From positions 3,874 to 67,873 of the forward strand of contig CAWIZJ010000042.1 in the NCBI GenBank assembly GCA_963840535.1: a DNA stretch of 64,000 nt, read 5' to 3'. Positions 18,891-27,690 of this stretch are shown here, piece after piece. The notes under the pieces were generated by a model. The model saw nothing but the letters and a program-made list of their open reading frames with translations. It had not been told where the DNA came from and made no database searches. Positions within the stretch are counted from its first letter, which is position 1; each line of letters starts with the position of its first letter. The position numbers were made by a program, and so were the translations under genes. This DNA is from VAZQ01 sp963840535. GTDB lineage: Bacteria > Pseudomonadota > Alphaproteobacteria > Rhizobiales > Xanthobacteraceae.

Positions 18891-19748
18891 ATGAAGCTGC
18901 CGCCCTTCGATTATGCGTGCCCGGCGACGCTTCCGGAAGCCGTTGCGCTCCTCGCGTCGCGCGGCGACGACGCCAAGGCGCTGGCGGGGGGCCAGAGCCT
19001 GGTGCCGATGTTGGCCTTCCGACTCGTGCAGCCGGCGCTGCTGGTCGACCTGCGCAAGCTTGCCGAGCTGCGCGCGATCAGGATTTCCAGCGATGGTGTC
19101 GTACTTGGCGCCATGACGCGTTGGCGTGACATCGAGGACGACGAACGCATCGATGGCGCGCATCCCCTGCTCAAGGCAGCGGTCGCTCACGTCGCACACT
19201 ATCAGATCCGCAACCGCGGAACGGTCGGCGGCAGCATGGCCCATGCCGATCCCGCTGCCGAGATGCCCGGCATTGCGGTCACCTGCGACGCAGAGGTTGC
19301 GGTGGTCGGATCGACGGGCTCGCGGGTGATCAAGGCTGCGGATTTCTTTCAGGGGCCGTTGATGACCGCGCTTGCGCCCGACGAGATCATCGTCGAGGTC
19401 CGACTGCCGCCCTGGAAAGCGGGCCGACGCTGGGGGTTTCAGGAATTCGCCCGCCGCCGTGGCGATTTTGCCCTTGCCGCCGCGGCAGTGTTCTACGACC
19501 CGGACGCGGCCGGCCGGGTCGCCAACGCCCATGTCGGGGTGATCGGCGTCGCCGACCGGCCCCTGCGGCTCGGCACCGTGGAGGCCGTCCTCAACGGCCG
19601 GTCGATCGACGCGGCTGCCATTGCCGCGGCCGAGGCTGCGGCTTGCGCCGCGGTCGCCCCGCAGGACGACATCCATGCCAGCGCCGCCTATCGCCGTGCG
19701 CTGGTCGGTACGATGGTCGAACGTGCGCTGAAAAGCGCTGCCGCATAG
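18891..19748 (+). CDS. FAD-binding subunit (CoxM-like) of a molybdenum hydroxylase
   Basis: 285-residue medium subunit. MKLPPFDYACPATLPEAVALLASRGDDAKALAGGQSLVPML contains the first FAD-binding signature (AGGQSLVP) and NRGTVGGSMAHADPAAEMPGIAV the second. It moves electrons from the 2Fe-2S clusters to FAD and then to an acceptor. Order M-S-L with the following two genes is that of coxMSL operons. The gene is intact and lies 15 bp before the 2Fe-2S subunit. Confidence 0.93.
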   Translation: MKLPPFDYACPATLPEAVALLASRGDDAKALAGGQSLVPMLAFRLVQPALLVDLRKLAELRAIRISSDGVVLGAMTRWRDIEDDERIDGAHPLLKAAVAHVAHYQIRNRGTVGGSMAHADPAAEMPGIAVTCDAEVAVVGSTGSRVIKAADFFQGPLMTALAPDEIIVEVRLPPWKAGRRWGFQEFARRRGDFALAAAAVFYDPDAAGRVANAHVGVIGVADRPLRLGTVEAVLNGRSIDAAAIAAAEAAACAAVAPQDDIHASAAYRRALVGTMVERALKSAAA

Positions 19749-19763
19749 AGCTTGTCGGTCGAC

Positions 19764-20241
19764 ATGCCAGTCCGATTCGAGGTCAACGGCAAGGAAGTCG
19801 AAGTGGAGGTCGAGCCACGACTGACGCTCGCGGACTGCCTGCGTCACGAGCTTGAGGCTGACCGGAACCCACATCGGCTGCGAGCACGGCGTGTGCGGCG
19901 CCTGCACCGTCATCGTCGATGGCGCAGCCGTGCGCTCCTGCCTGATGCTGGCGGTGCAGGCCGAGGGTGCCAGGGTGGTGACGGTCGAGGGGCTGTCGCA
20001 AGACGACGACCTCACGCCGCTGCAGAAATCCTTCCGCAGGCATCACGCGCTGCAATGCGGCTTCTGCACTCCCGGCATGATCACCACGGCGCATGCGTTG
20101 CTCAGCGAGGAGCCGGACTGCAATGCCGCGCGGGTGCGCGAGGTGTTGTCCGGGAACCTGTGCCGATGCACCGGCTACATCTCCATAGTCGAGGCCGTGC
20201 TCGACGCGCGCGGCGCCTACAAGCGGGATGGCCGCGCATGA
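19764..20241 (+). CDS. (2Fe-2S)-binding subunit (CoxS-like) of a molybdenum hydroxylase, frameshifted
   Basis: Small subunit, about 158 residues after joining. N-terminal plant-type ferredoxin domain: HIGCEHGVCGACTVIVDG; C-terminal alpha-helical 2Fe-2S domain: CGFCTPGMITTAHALL and GNLCRCTGYISIVEAV. All eight expected cysteines are present. One extra base near 19851 separates CLRHEL from RLTGTHIGCEHG. The start is ATG 19764; an in-frame TTG at 19752 is possible. The stop overlaps the next start (ATGA at 20238), so the large subunit is translationally coupled. Confidence 0.88.
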
Positions 20242-22532
20242 GGACGGTCAACTCGTTCATCGGCAGCCCGATCGAGCGCCTGGAGGACCTCCGCTTCCTG
20301 CGCGGCCGCGGCCAGTACGTCGACGATCTCGCCCGCCCCGACACGTTGCATGCCGCCATCCTGCGCAGCTCGGTGGCGCATGGCCGCATTCGCGCCATCG
20401 GCGTCGCCGCGGCGCTGGCGCTTCCGGGCGTCCATTGCGTGCTCACCGCCGGGGATCTCGGCGGCCGGGTGCCGCGGGTGCCCATGCGTCTGCAGCCGCT
20501 GCCGGAGTTTGCGCGGTTCGGGCAGCCGGTGATCGCGGAAGCCAAGGTCCGCTACGTCGGGGAGGCGATCGCGCTGGTGCTCGCCGATACCGCCGGCATC
20601 GCCGAGGACGCGCTCGCGCTGATCGAGGCCGACATCGAGCCGCTGCCGCCGGTTCCCGATCGTCACGCGTCCGCCGCCAATGAAACGCTTCTGTTCGTGG
20701 AGGCGGGCACCAATCTTGCCATGAAATTCCATGCCGTGCGCGGCGATGCCGCGGCGGCATTCGAGCACGCGTCCTATGTCAGGCGCGAGAGCTTCTACAC
20801 CCAGCGCCACATGGCGCTCCCGATGGAGCCGCGCGGCCTGCTAGCCGAATGGGATGCCGTACGCGGAAAGCTCACGGTGTCCGGCGGTGCCAAGGTGCTG
20901 TTCTTCAATCGCCGCACGCTCGCCAAGGAGATGGGGCTGCCCGAGAGCGCCATCGAGATCGTGGAGAACGATGTCGGCGGCGGGTTCGGGGCACGCGGCG
21001 AATTCTACCCCGAGGACTTCCTCATTCCGTTCGCGGCGCGTCACACTGGACGCCCGGTGAAATGGATCGAAGACCGCCGCGAGCACCTCTTGTGCCTCAA
21101 CCACGCGCGCGAGGCGGAGTGCGACGTGGAGATCGCCTGCAGCCGCGACGGCACGATCCTGGCGCTCCGCGGCCACGCCCATGTCGACGTCGGCGCCTAT
21201 ATGCGCAGCAACGGCGCGGTCGGCGCGCGCAATGTCGCGCAGTTCATGTCGGGCCCCTATCGTATCCCCAACATCGACATCGACGTTGCGTTGCAACTCA
21301 CCAACAAGACGCCGGTCGGCACCTACCGCGGGCCGGGCCGCTTCGAGACCGATTTCTTCCGCGAGCGATTGTTCGACATGGTGGCGCAGGACCTCGGGAT
21401 CGATCGCGTCGAGTTCCGCCGCCGCAACCTCATCGCGCATCGAGAGATGCCTTACCAGATCGCGACCATCACCCCGTTCGAGAGCAGGGACGAGTACGAC
21501 AGCGGCGATTATCATGCCACGCTCGAGCGCTGCCTCGCGGAGATCGGCTGGGCGCAGAAATCGAGGCTCGCGGGCAAGCTGATCGACGGCCGCTATCACG
21601 GCCTTGCGGTCGGCTGCTTCATCGAGGGCGGCGCCGCCGGCCCGAAGGAAAGCGCGCGCATGGTGCTGGAGCCCGACGGCTCCTATTCGGTCTATGTCGG
21701 ATCATCCTCGATCGGCCAGGGTCTCGAGACCGCATTCGCGCAGATCGCCGCCGACGCGCTCGAGGTTTCGATGGATCGCATCCGCGGCGTGTTCCACGGC
21801 TCGACCTCTCACGTGAGCGACGGCTACGGCGCATATCATTCGCGCTCGGTGGTGATGGGCGGCTCGGCGATGCTCGATGCCGCGAGCAATCTGCGTGCGG
21901 CGATCCGCTCCGTCGCAGCTAGGCGGCTCCGCTGCGAGCCCGACGAGGTCGAGATCGTCGACGGCGACAAGGCGGTCGGACCCGCCGGCACGTCGGTTGC
22001 GTTGCGGGGATTGTCCGGCGAAGGCATCTCGGCCGAAGGTTGCTTCCTCAACAAGAAGCACACGTATACCTACGGCGCCCACGCCGCCCATGTGGCCGTC
22101 GATCACAAGCTCGGTCACGTCGAGCTCATCGATTATGTCATCGTCGAGGATTGCGGCCGCATGATCAATCCGCTGACGCTGCGCGGGCAGGCCATCGGAT
22201 CGGCCGTGCAGGGGCTGGGCGGCGCCATCATGGAGCATCTGATCTACGACCGGCAAGGCCAGCTGCTGACCGGCTCGCTTGCGGACTACCTCATTCCGAC
22301 CGCCAGCGACTTTCCCAACATCCGCGCCGTGGTGCTGGAGGACCATCCCTCGCCGATCAATCCGCTCGGCGCCAAGGGTGCCGGAGAGGGCGGCATCATC
22401 GCCGCCGGCGGCGTGATGGCCAATGCGGTCGCCAACGCGCTCGCCGCGTTCGGCGTCGAGCCGCGCCGGCTGCCGCTGACTCCGACCTACATCTGGGAGC
22501 TGGTGCAGGCGGGCCGCAGGCGCGCTCAGTGA
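20238..22532 (+). CDS. Xanthine dehydrogenase family molybdopterin-binding subunit (paralogue B)
   Basis: Intact catalytic subunit of 764 residues, completing an M-S-L operon. Opening SFIGSPIERLEDLRFLRGRGQYVDDLAR; GGGFGARGEFYPEDF and TYRGPGRFETDF in the substrate and Mo region; GAKGAGEGGIIAAGG carries the catalytic Glu. The absence of AYRCSFR rules out classical CO dehydrogenase, so the enzyme probably hydroxylates an organic substrate (nicotinate-, purine- or aldehyde-like). It is a close paralogue of the gene at 15977-18328, sharing long identical runs such as GEFYPEDFLIPFAAR. Starts at an ATGA overlap with the 2Fe-2S gene. Confidence 0.93.
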   Translation: MRTVNSFIGSPIERLEDLRFLRGRGQYVDDLARPDTLHAAILRSSVAHGRIRAIGVAAALALPGVHCVLTAGDLGGRVPRVPMRLQPLPEFARFGQPVIAEAKVRYVGEAIALVLADTAGIAEDALALIEADIEPLPPVPDRHASAANETLLFVEAGTNLAMKFHAVRGDAAAAFEHASYVRRESFYTQRHMALPMEPRGLLAEWDAVRGKLTVSGGAKVLFFNRRTLAKEMGLPESAIEIVENDVGGGFGARGEFYPEDFLIPFAARHTGRPVKWIEDRREHLLCLNHAREAECDVEIACSRDGTILALRGHAHVDVGAYMRSNGAVGARNVAQFMSGPYRIPNIDIDVALQLTNKTPVGTYRGPGRFETDFFRERLFDMVAQDLGIDRVEFRRRNLIAHREMPYQIATITPFESRDEYDSGDYHATLERCLAEIGWAQKSRLAGKLIDGRYHGLAVGCFIEGGAAGPKESARMVLEPDGSYSVYVGSSSIGQGLETAFAQIAADALEVSMDRIRGVFHGSTSHVSDGYGAYHSRSVVMGGSAMLDAASNLRAAIRSVAARRLRCEPDEVEIVDGDKAVGPAGTSVALRGLSGEGISAEGCFLNKKHTYTYGAHAAHVAVDHKLGHVELIDYVIVEDCGRMINPLTLRGQAIGSAVQGLGGAIMEHLIYDRQGQLLTGSLADYLIPTASDFPNIRAVVLEDHPSPINPLGAKGAGEGGIIAAGGVMANAVANALAAFGVEPRRLPLTPTYIWELVQAGRRRAQ

Positions 22533-22632
22533 GTCCGCGCGACCGTATGCCCGCTCCCTCGGTTCATTGACGGGCCGCGCGATGCGGGAATAGATTCGAC
22601 CCTGCAATTGACGTCCGATAGGAGCCTGGCCC

Positions 22633-23163
22633 ATGAGCGTTGCACGGCATCCGCGTTCACCGGAACTGATCGGTGTTCCCATCGAAGAGATCATGCAGAA
22701 ATATGTCGGGCGCTTCCGCGACAAGAGGCCGGATTGGGCGGCGTTCGAGGATGCCAAGATCGAGGGCTACAAGCGCGCCCAGCACCGCTTCGTCGGGGCC
22801 GGCGGTTCCGGCAAGCACAACGACCCGAGCGTGATCCCGGCCAAGAACTTCACGCTCTCGATCATGTATGTGGAGCCGGGGCAGGGCAACGCCGCGCATA
22901 CCCACGAGGTGGAGGAGTGCTTCTTCGTCCTGCAGGGGCATCTCGACGTCTTCGTCGAGGATGAGAGCGGCAAGCGCCTCACCACCCGCCTCGGACCCTG
23001 GGAATGCATCTCCTGCCCGGCGGGCGTCATTCACGGCTACCAGAACGACAGCCTGGAGCCGGTCTATTTCCAGGTCATGCTGGGACGCGCCAGGCCGGAA
23101 ACCATGGGCTATGCCGATGACGAGCTCTACAAGCGCCGCGACGCTCACCTCAAGGCGGTGTGA
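22633..23163 (+). CDS. Cupin domain-containing protein
   Basis: 176-residue cupin. The first cupin motif is PGQGNAAHTHEVEECFFVLQG (two His and a Glu as metal ligands) and the second is CPAGVIHGYQND (third His). An N-terminal helical part (MSVARHPRSPELIGVPIEEIMQKYVGRFRD) precedes the barrel. Such proteins are dioxygenases, isomerases or sensors; the intact metal site suggests an enzyme. It follows the molybdenum hydroxylase operon with a 100-bp gap and may belong to the same pathway. Confidence 0.88.
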   Translation: MSVARHPRSPELIGVPIEEIMQKYVGRFRDKRPDWAAFEDAKIEGYKRAQHRFVGAGGSGKHNDPSVIPAKNFTLSIMYVEPGQGNAAHTHEVEECFFVLQGHLDVFVEDESGKRLTTRLGPWECISCPAGVIHGYQNDSLEPVYFQVMLGRARPETMGYADDELYKRRDAHLKAV

Positions 23164-23228
23164 CTCTCTGAGCGGTACGCACGCGAGGCGCGACAGGAGG
23201 CGTCGTCGGCTCGGGTTCTCGCAAGAAG

Positions 23229-24392
23229 CTACTCCGCAGCTTCGCGTCGCACGCCCTGCGGCGCGCGATCGCGGAAGTGCGGCAGGACTTCCTGCGCCAC
23301 CGCCACCATGTTGGCGCGCGCCATGTCGTCGGGCAGGGTGCCGAACTGGGTCTTGGTGAGCGAGGTATTGAAGCCGGCGAGGTCCTGAAATTCGGCGAGC
23401 TTCTCGCGCACGGTGTTGGGGCTTCCGACCATCACGATGCCGGCATTGATGACGTCCTCGATCGTTTGCGGCTTGCCCACCACCTTGGCTGCGCGCACCC
23501 GTTTCAGTGATGCGGTATCGGTATAGCCGGGCGGCAACAGCATCTCGGTCGGCATCTTCAGGAAATAGTTCATCAGCGCCTCGAGATGAGGTCGCGCCTC
23601 GCGCACCGCCTTCTCGTCGGTCTCTGCGATGTAGATGGTGTTCGACCACGCGAGCTGATCCGGCGAAGCCTGGTAGCCGGCCTTTTCGGCCTCCTCCCGG
23701 TACATCTGGAAGAAGCGCGCCACTGCCGCGATCGGGCTCAGCGTCTGGCAATAGGTATAACGCATGCGCGCGGCCCAGCGGATGGTGGAGCCCGAGCCCT
23801 GCGAGGGGATCCAGATCGGCGGATGCGGATCCTGATAGGGCCGCGGCCAGGGATTGACGTACTTGAACTGATAGTGCTTGCCGACATAGGGGAACGGGCC
23901 GGGCTCGGTCCAGGCGCGCACGATCAACTCGTGCGCCTCCGCGAAGCGCTCCTGCGAGTAGGCCGGGTTTATGCCCATCGCGTGGTACTCCGCTCCGATG
24001 CCGCGCACGAAGCCTGCGATCAGCCGCCCGCGTGTGAGATTGTCGAGGATGGCGTATTCCTCTGCGATCATCAGCGGATTGTTGAGCAGCGGCAGCGCAC
24101 GTCCCAGCACCGCCAGCTTGGCGCGCTTGACGCTGCGCGCAAGCGCGCCCGCGAGCACGCCCGGGATCGGCATCATGCCGTAGGCGGTCTGGTGGTGCTC
24201 GTTGAGGCAGACGCCGTCGAAACCGAGCTCGTCCGCGTACTCCATCTGGTCGAGATATTCGTGATAGAGCCCGGCGCCCTTTTGCGGATCGTAGTGGCGG
24301 TTGGTGAACGTGACCCAGGCGGAGCCGTTTCTTCCGATCGCGTCGAGGTCGACGTGCCGGTACGGCATGAGATGGAAGTTGAAGATCTTCAT
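23229..24392 (-). CDS. LLM-class flavin-dependent oxidoreductase
   Basis: 387-residue luciferase-like monooxygenase, a TIM barrel using reduced FMN supplied by a separate reductase. The start at 24392 (MKIFNFHLMPYRHVDLDAI) is supported by a 4-bp ATGA overlap with the upstream hydrolase. Typical segments: ADELGFDGVCLNEHHQTAYGMMPIPGVLAGALA, LLNNPLMIAEEYAILDNLTRGRLIAGFVRGIGAEY and HPPIWIPSQGSGSTIRWAAR. The type with a leading MPYRHL-like motif is common in soil proteobacterial catabolic clusters. Substrate unknown. Coupled to an alpha/beta hydrolase, which suggests oxidation followed by ester or C-C cleavage. Confidence 0.9.
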   Translation of the reverse strand: MKIFNFHLMPYRHVDLDAIGRNGSAWVTFTNRHYDPQKGAGLYHEYLDQMEYADELGFDGVCLNEHHQTAYGMMPIPGVLAGALARSVKRAKLAVLGRALPLLNNPLMIAEEYAILDNLTRGRLIAGFVRGIGAEYHAMGINPAYSQERFAEAHELIVRAWTEPGPFPYVGKHYQFKYVNPWPRPYQDPHPPIWIPSQGSGSTIRWAARMRYTYCQTLSPIAAVARFFQMYREEAEKAGYQASPDQLAWSNTIYIAETDEKAVREARPHLEALMNYFLKMPTEMLLPPGYTDTASLKRVRAAKVVGKPQTIEDVINAGIVMVGSPNTVREKLAEFQDLAGFNTSLTKTQFGTLPDDMARANMVAVAQEVLPHFRDRAPQGVRREAAE

Positions 24393-25180
24393 GCTGCAAT
24401 CCTCATGGCCCCGATGAAGGATACGAGCTCGGCAGTGAAGGCATCTTCCTGCTCCACCTGCGGTACGTGTCCGCAATCACGGATGATCATCGCCTGCGAG
24501 CCCGGAATCAGCCGCTGATAGGCGAAGGCATATTCCTTCGGAAACAGCCGGTCGTGGTCGCCCCAGAGCAGCAGGGTCGGGACGTCGATCCGATGCAGCC
24601 ATTTCTGCAGGTTGGGGTCGTGGCTGCGCGGCTGCCAGATCAGCTTGGCGGTGGTCATTCGGTTCTTGAGCGCGGTGTCCTCGGCCTCCGCCCGCAGCGC
24701 CGTCGGCAAGATCGCCTCGGCGAGCTTCTGGTCGTAGAAGAGGTCGCGGATGCGCTGCTCGTCACTGCTCAGGAAGGTATCGACCTGCTCGACGCCCTTG
24801 ACGTGGATGCCGCCGGCCGCGACCAGGGTGAGCGAGGCGAGGCGGCTGCTGTTGCGCACCGCAAGCTCGGCTGCGACCCAGCCCCCGAGCGAATGACCGA
24901 CGAGATGAACGCCCTCGAGATCGAGCTGATCCAGGAAATCCAGATAGAAGTTGGCCAGGTCGGCGATGTTGTCGAGCCAGGGCGGCGTGTCCGATTCGCC
25001 GAAGCCGGGATGCTCCGGAACGATCACGTCGAACTTGCCTGCCAGCCGCGACAGGAACGGTAACCAAATCCCGGCACCGCCGGCACCATGCAGATACAGC
25101 ATCGGACTGCCGGTGCCGCCGCGCATGACCCGAACGCGGCAATCGCGAATCGATATCATCGAGCTCGAATGGTCGTCCAT
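24389..25180 (-). CDS. Alpha/beta hydrolase
   Basis: 263-residue serine hydrolase with the full triad in sight: oxyanion-hole LHGAGGAGIW, nucleophile elbow LVGHSLGGW, acidic residue after strand 7 in LLLWGDHDRLFPKEYA, and the catalytic His in RDCGHVPQVEQEDAF. This resembles meta-cleavage-product hydrolases and esterases of aromatic pathways. The ATG at 25180 (MDDHSSSM) was chosen; MISIRDC slightly downstream is an alternative. The stop overlaps the start of the LLM oxidoreductase by 4 bp, so the two are an operon. Confidence 0.9.
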   Translation of the reverse strand: MDDHSSSMISIRDCRVRVMRGGTGSPMLYLHGAGGAGIWLPFLSRLAGKFDVIVPEHPGFGESDTPPWLDNIADLANFYLDFLDQLDLEGVHLVGHSLGGWVAAELAVRNSSRLASLTLVAAGGIHVKGVEQVDTFLSSDEQRIRDLFYDQKLAEAILPTALRAEAEDTALKNRMTTAKLIWQPRSHDPNLQKWLHRIDVPTLLLWGDHDRLFPKEYAFAYQRLIPGSQAMIIRDCGHVPQVEQEDAFTAELVSFIGAMRIAA

Positions 25181-25417
25181 TTCCGATATCTCGTGTTCCC
25201 GACTGGCCCACCCGCGGGGTAGTAGTCCTATCCACTCGCTGAAGGGCGCATCCCGATGCGGCTGCGGCCGCGGGTCTTGCGGCAATTCTACCCCTCGAAT
25301 GGCCGGTCCATATACCCTAATCTGCCGTTGAATTTGACATCGGCCCGCTGCCCAGTCATGCGTCAGCGAACGGTCGAGCCTCGTGCTTGAGCATGCGCCG
25401 AGACAACAGGAGGCCGG

Positions 25418-26584
25418 ATGTACGCACCCGCCGGAGTGAAGACGAGCGAGGACTATCCGATTCCCGACACCATGAGGGCTTGGGTGCTCGGCGATCCCGG
25501 TCAGCTCACCCTCACGGAAAAACCGGTGCCGGTGCCGAAGAAGGCCGAGGTTCTGGTGCGCATCGACGCGGTGGCGATCTGCGCCACCGATCTCGAGATC
25601 ATCTATCAGGGCCCGCCGGCCTCCATTCAGGGCGGATACGCCTTCAACAAGAACTTCACGCCCGGCCACGAATACATGGGTACGGTGGTGGCGCTCGGGC
25701 CCGGCGTCGACGAGTACCGGATCGGCCAGCGCATCACGGTGGAGATTCATGCCGGCTGCGGCCAGTGCAAGCGTTGCCGCGAGGGCATGTACACGGCCTG
25801 CCACAACTACGGACTGAACTACGGCGACGTCGACAAAGGTCACCGCGCCAACGGCTTCACCACCGACGGTGGCTTCTGCGAATACCAGGTCAACAACATC
25901 AACACGTTGGTCGCCATCCCCGACGGCATGTCGGACGAGGAAGCGACGCTGGTGGTCACCGCCGGTACCGCCATGTATGGGCTGACCGAGCTCGGCGGTC
26001 TGGTCGCCGGCGAGAGCGTCGTCGTCACCGGCCCCGGTCCGATCGGGCTCCTCGGCGTGGCGGTGGCCAAGGCGATGGGCGCTCATCCCGTGATCCTCAC
26101 GGGCACCCGCGACAACCGGCTCAGGATCGGGACCGAGCTCGGCGCCGATCACGTCGTCAACGTGCGCAACGAGGATGCAGTGCAGGCGGTGCGCCGGCTC
26201 AACGGCGGCAAGGGGGTCGACTACGTGCTCGAATGCTCGGGCGCGCCCAACGCCGTGAACGAGGCGATCCGCATGGTCAACCGTGGGGGCAAGGTCTGCC
26301 TCGCTGCCTTCCCGCACGAGGAAACGATGGTGGATGTCGCCCATATCGTGCGCAACAACATCTACGTCTACGGCATCCGTGGCGAGGGCAAGAGCGCGAC
26401 CCATCGTGCCGAAGCCTTCATGACGCAAAAGCGCTTCGACGCCACCAGGATCCATACCCATACCTTCCCTCTGGAGGATCTGCCGACCGCGATCCGCTAC
26501 GCCAAGGATCGGGTCGAAGATGCGATCAAGGTGGTGGTGAAGGCGCGTGGTGTTTCGGCGGCTCACAAGGTGGCCGCGGAGTAG
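25418..26584 (+). CDS. Zinc-dependent alcohol dehydrogenase (MDR family)
   Basis: 388-residue medium-chain dehydrogenase. The N-terminal GroES-like domain contains the catalytic zinc ligands in ICATDLEII and the GHEYMG His-Glu pair; the structural zinc site is HAGCGQCKRCREGMYTACHN. The Rossmann domain shows VVVTGPGPIGLLGVAVAKAMG. GGAGG lies upstream of the ATG. It oxidises an alcohol or polyol with NAD(P); the substrate is unknown. It starts a rightward run with the Bug receptor, a Gfo/Idh/MocA oxidoreductase and a hydrolase, so it may serve sugar-acid or cyclitol catabolism. Confidence 0.92.
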   Translation: MYAPAGVKTSEDYPIPDTMRAWVLGDPGQLTLTEKPVPVPKKAEVLVRIDAVAICATDLEIIYQGPPASIQGGYAFNKNFTPGHEYMGTVVALGPGVDEYRIGQRITVEIHAGCGQCKRCREGMYTACHNYGLNYGDVDKGHRANGFTTDGGFCEYQVNNINTLVAIPDGMSDEEATLVVTAGTAMYGLTELGGLVAGESVVVTGPGPIGLLGVAVAKAMGAHPVILTGTRDNRLRIGTELGADHVVNVRNEDAVQAVRRLNGGKGVDYVLECSGAPNAVNEAIRMVNRGGKVCLAAFPHEETMVDVAHIVRNNIYVYGIRGEGKSATHRAEAFMTQKRFDATRIHTHTFPLEDLPTAIRYAKDRVEDAIKVVVKARGVSAAHKVAAE

Positions 26585-26687
26585 GCGCGGCGCAGGATAT
26601 GGGCTGCACCATCGGCCGCGGTCTCGCGTTTTGAGCGACAGCGATCCGGCAGACGGTCGACGGACAACGTAACGGAGGAGACCTAGA

Positions 26688-27665
26688 ATGACGTCTGCGT
26701 TGAAAGGACTGTTTTGCATCGCGGCCCTCGGCTTGGCGCCGCTCGCGGCGCTCGCCCAGGGTTATCCGACCCGTTCCATTACAGTGGTGGTGCCATTTCC
26801 CGCCGGCGGACCGAGCGATGTCGTCGCCCGCATTGTGACGGAGCACATGAGCAGGACGCTCGGCCAGCAAATGGTGATCGAGAACGTCGGCGGGGCGGGC
26901 GGCACGCTCGGAAGCGCACGCGCGGCAGCGGCCGCGCCGGACGGTTATACGCTGCTCGCGGGCAGCATGGGATCGCACGTCGCGGCGCCGGTGCTCACGC
27001 CCAACCTGAAATACGACCCCTCGCGCGACTTCGCGCCGATCGGGTTCACTGCGCATTCCCCGGCAGTGATCGCCGCGCGTAAGGACTTTCCCGCCAAGAA
27101 TATCGGCGAGTTCATCGCCTATGTGAAGCAGAACGGCGAGAAGGTGAAGCAGGCGCACGGCGGCGTCGGCGCCTCCTCGCACATGGCGTGCCTGCTGTTC
27201 AACTCGCAGCTCGGCCTCAAGCCGACGATGGTGGCCTATCGCGGCACCGGGCCGGCAATGAACGACGTGGTGGGCGGGCACGTCGACTTTCTCTGCGAGC
27301 AGTCGGTAAGCGTGGCGGAGCAAATAAAGGGAGGAAAGATCAGGGGTTATACGGTATCGGCCTCCCAACGCTTGGCCGCGTTGCCGGATATTCCGTCAGC
27401 GAAGGAGGCGGGGATCAAGTACGAAATGAGCATCTGGGCCGGCATCTTCGCGCCGAAGGGCGTCTCCAAGGAGGTTGTCGGAAGGCTCGCGGCGGCTCTC
27501 GACCGTGCGCTGGACGATCCCAGCGTGACCAAACGGCTGGGAGACCTTGGCGCTTCGATCCCGCCCAAGTCGGAAAGGAACCCGGCCACCTTCGATCGCC
27601 TGGTGAAGGCGGAAATCGCGCGCTGGGCTCCGATACTCAAGGCTGCGTCCTCGGGCACCAATTGA
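26688..27665 (+). CDS. Bug-family substrate-binding protein (TTT receptor)
   Basis: 325-residue periplasmic receptor with a clear signal peptide (GLFCIAALGLAPLAALAQ). Family motifs: GYPTRSITVVVPFPAGGPSDVVARIV, ENVGGAGGTLGSARAAAAAPDGYTLL and VAYRGTGPAMNDVVGGHVDF. A purine-rich GGAGGAG is upstream of the ATG at 26688. No TctA/TctB genes follow. It is the second Bug receptor of the window and is placed between an alcohol dehydrogenase and a Gfo/Idh/MocA oxidoreductase, whose substrate it may capture. Confidence 0.92.
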   Translation: MTSALKGLFCIAALGLAPLAALAQGYPTRSITVVVPFPAGGPSDVVARIVTEHMSRTLGQQMVIENVGGAGGTLGSARAAAAAPDGYTLLAGSMGSHVAAPVLTPNLKYDPSRDFAPIGFTAHSPAVIAARKDFPAKNIGEFIAYVKQNGEKVKQAHGGVGASSHMACLLFNSQLGLKPTMVAYRGTGPAMNDVVGGHVDFLCEQSVSVAEQIKGGKIRGYTVSASQRLAALPDIPSAKEAGIKYEMSIWAGIFAPKGVSKEVVGRLAAALDRALDDPSVTKRLGDLGASIPPKSERNPATFDRLVKAEIARWAPILKAASSGTN

Positions 27666-27690
27666 TCGCCGGAGCGACTCGGTCACGAGC

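Noticed and set aside
7168..22532. Aerobic CO dehydrogenase (coxL form I)
   Set aside because: None of the three large subunits has the AYRCSFR active-site loop; they have YRGNGR or YRGPGR, so they are other hydroxylases.
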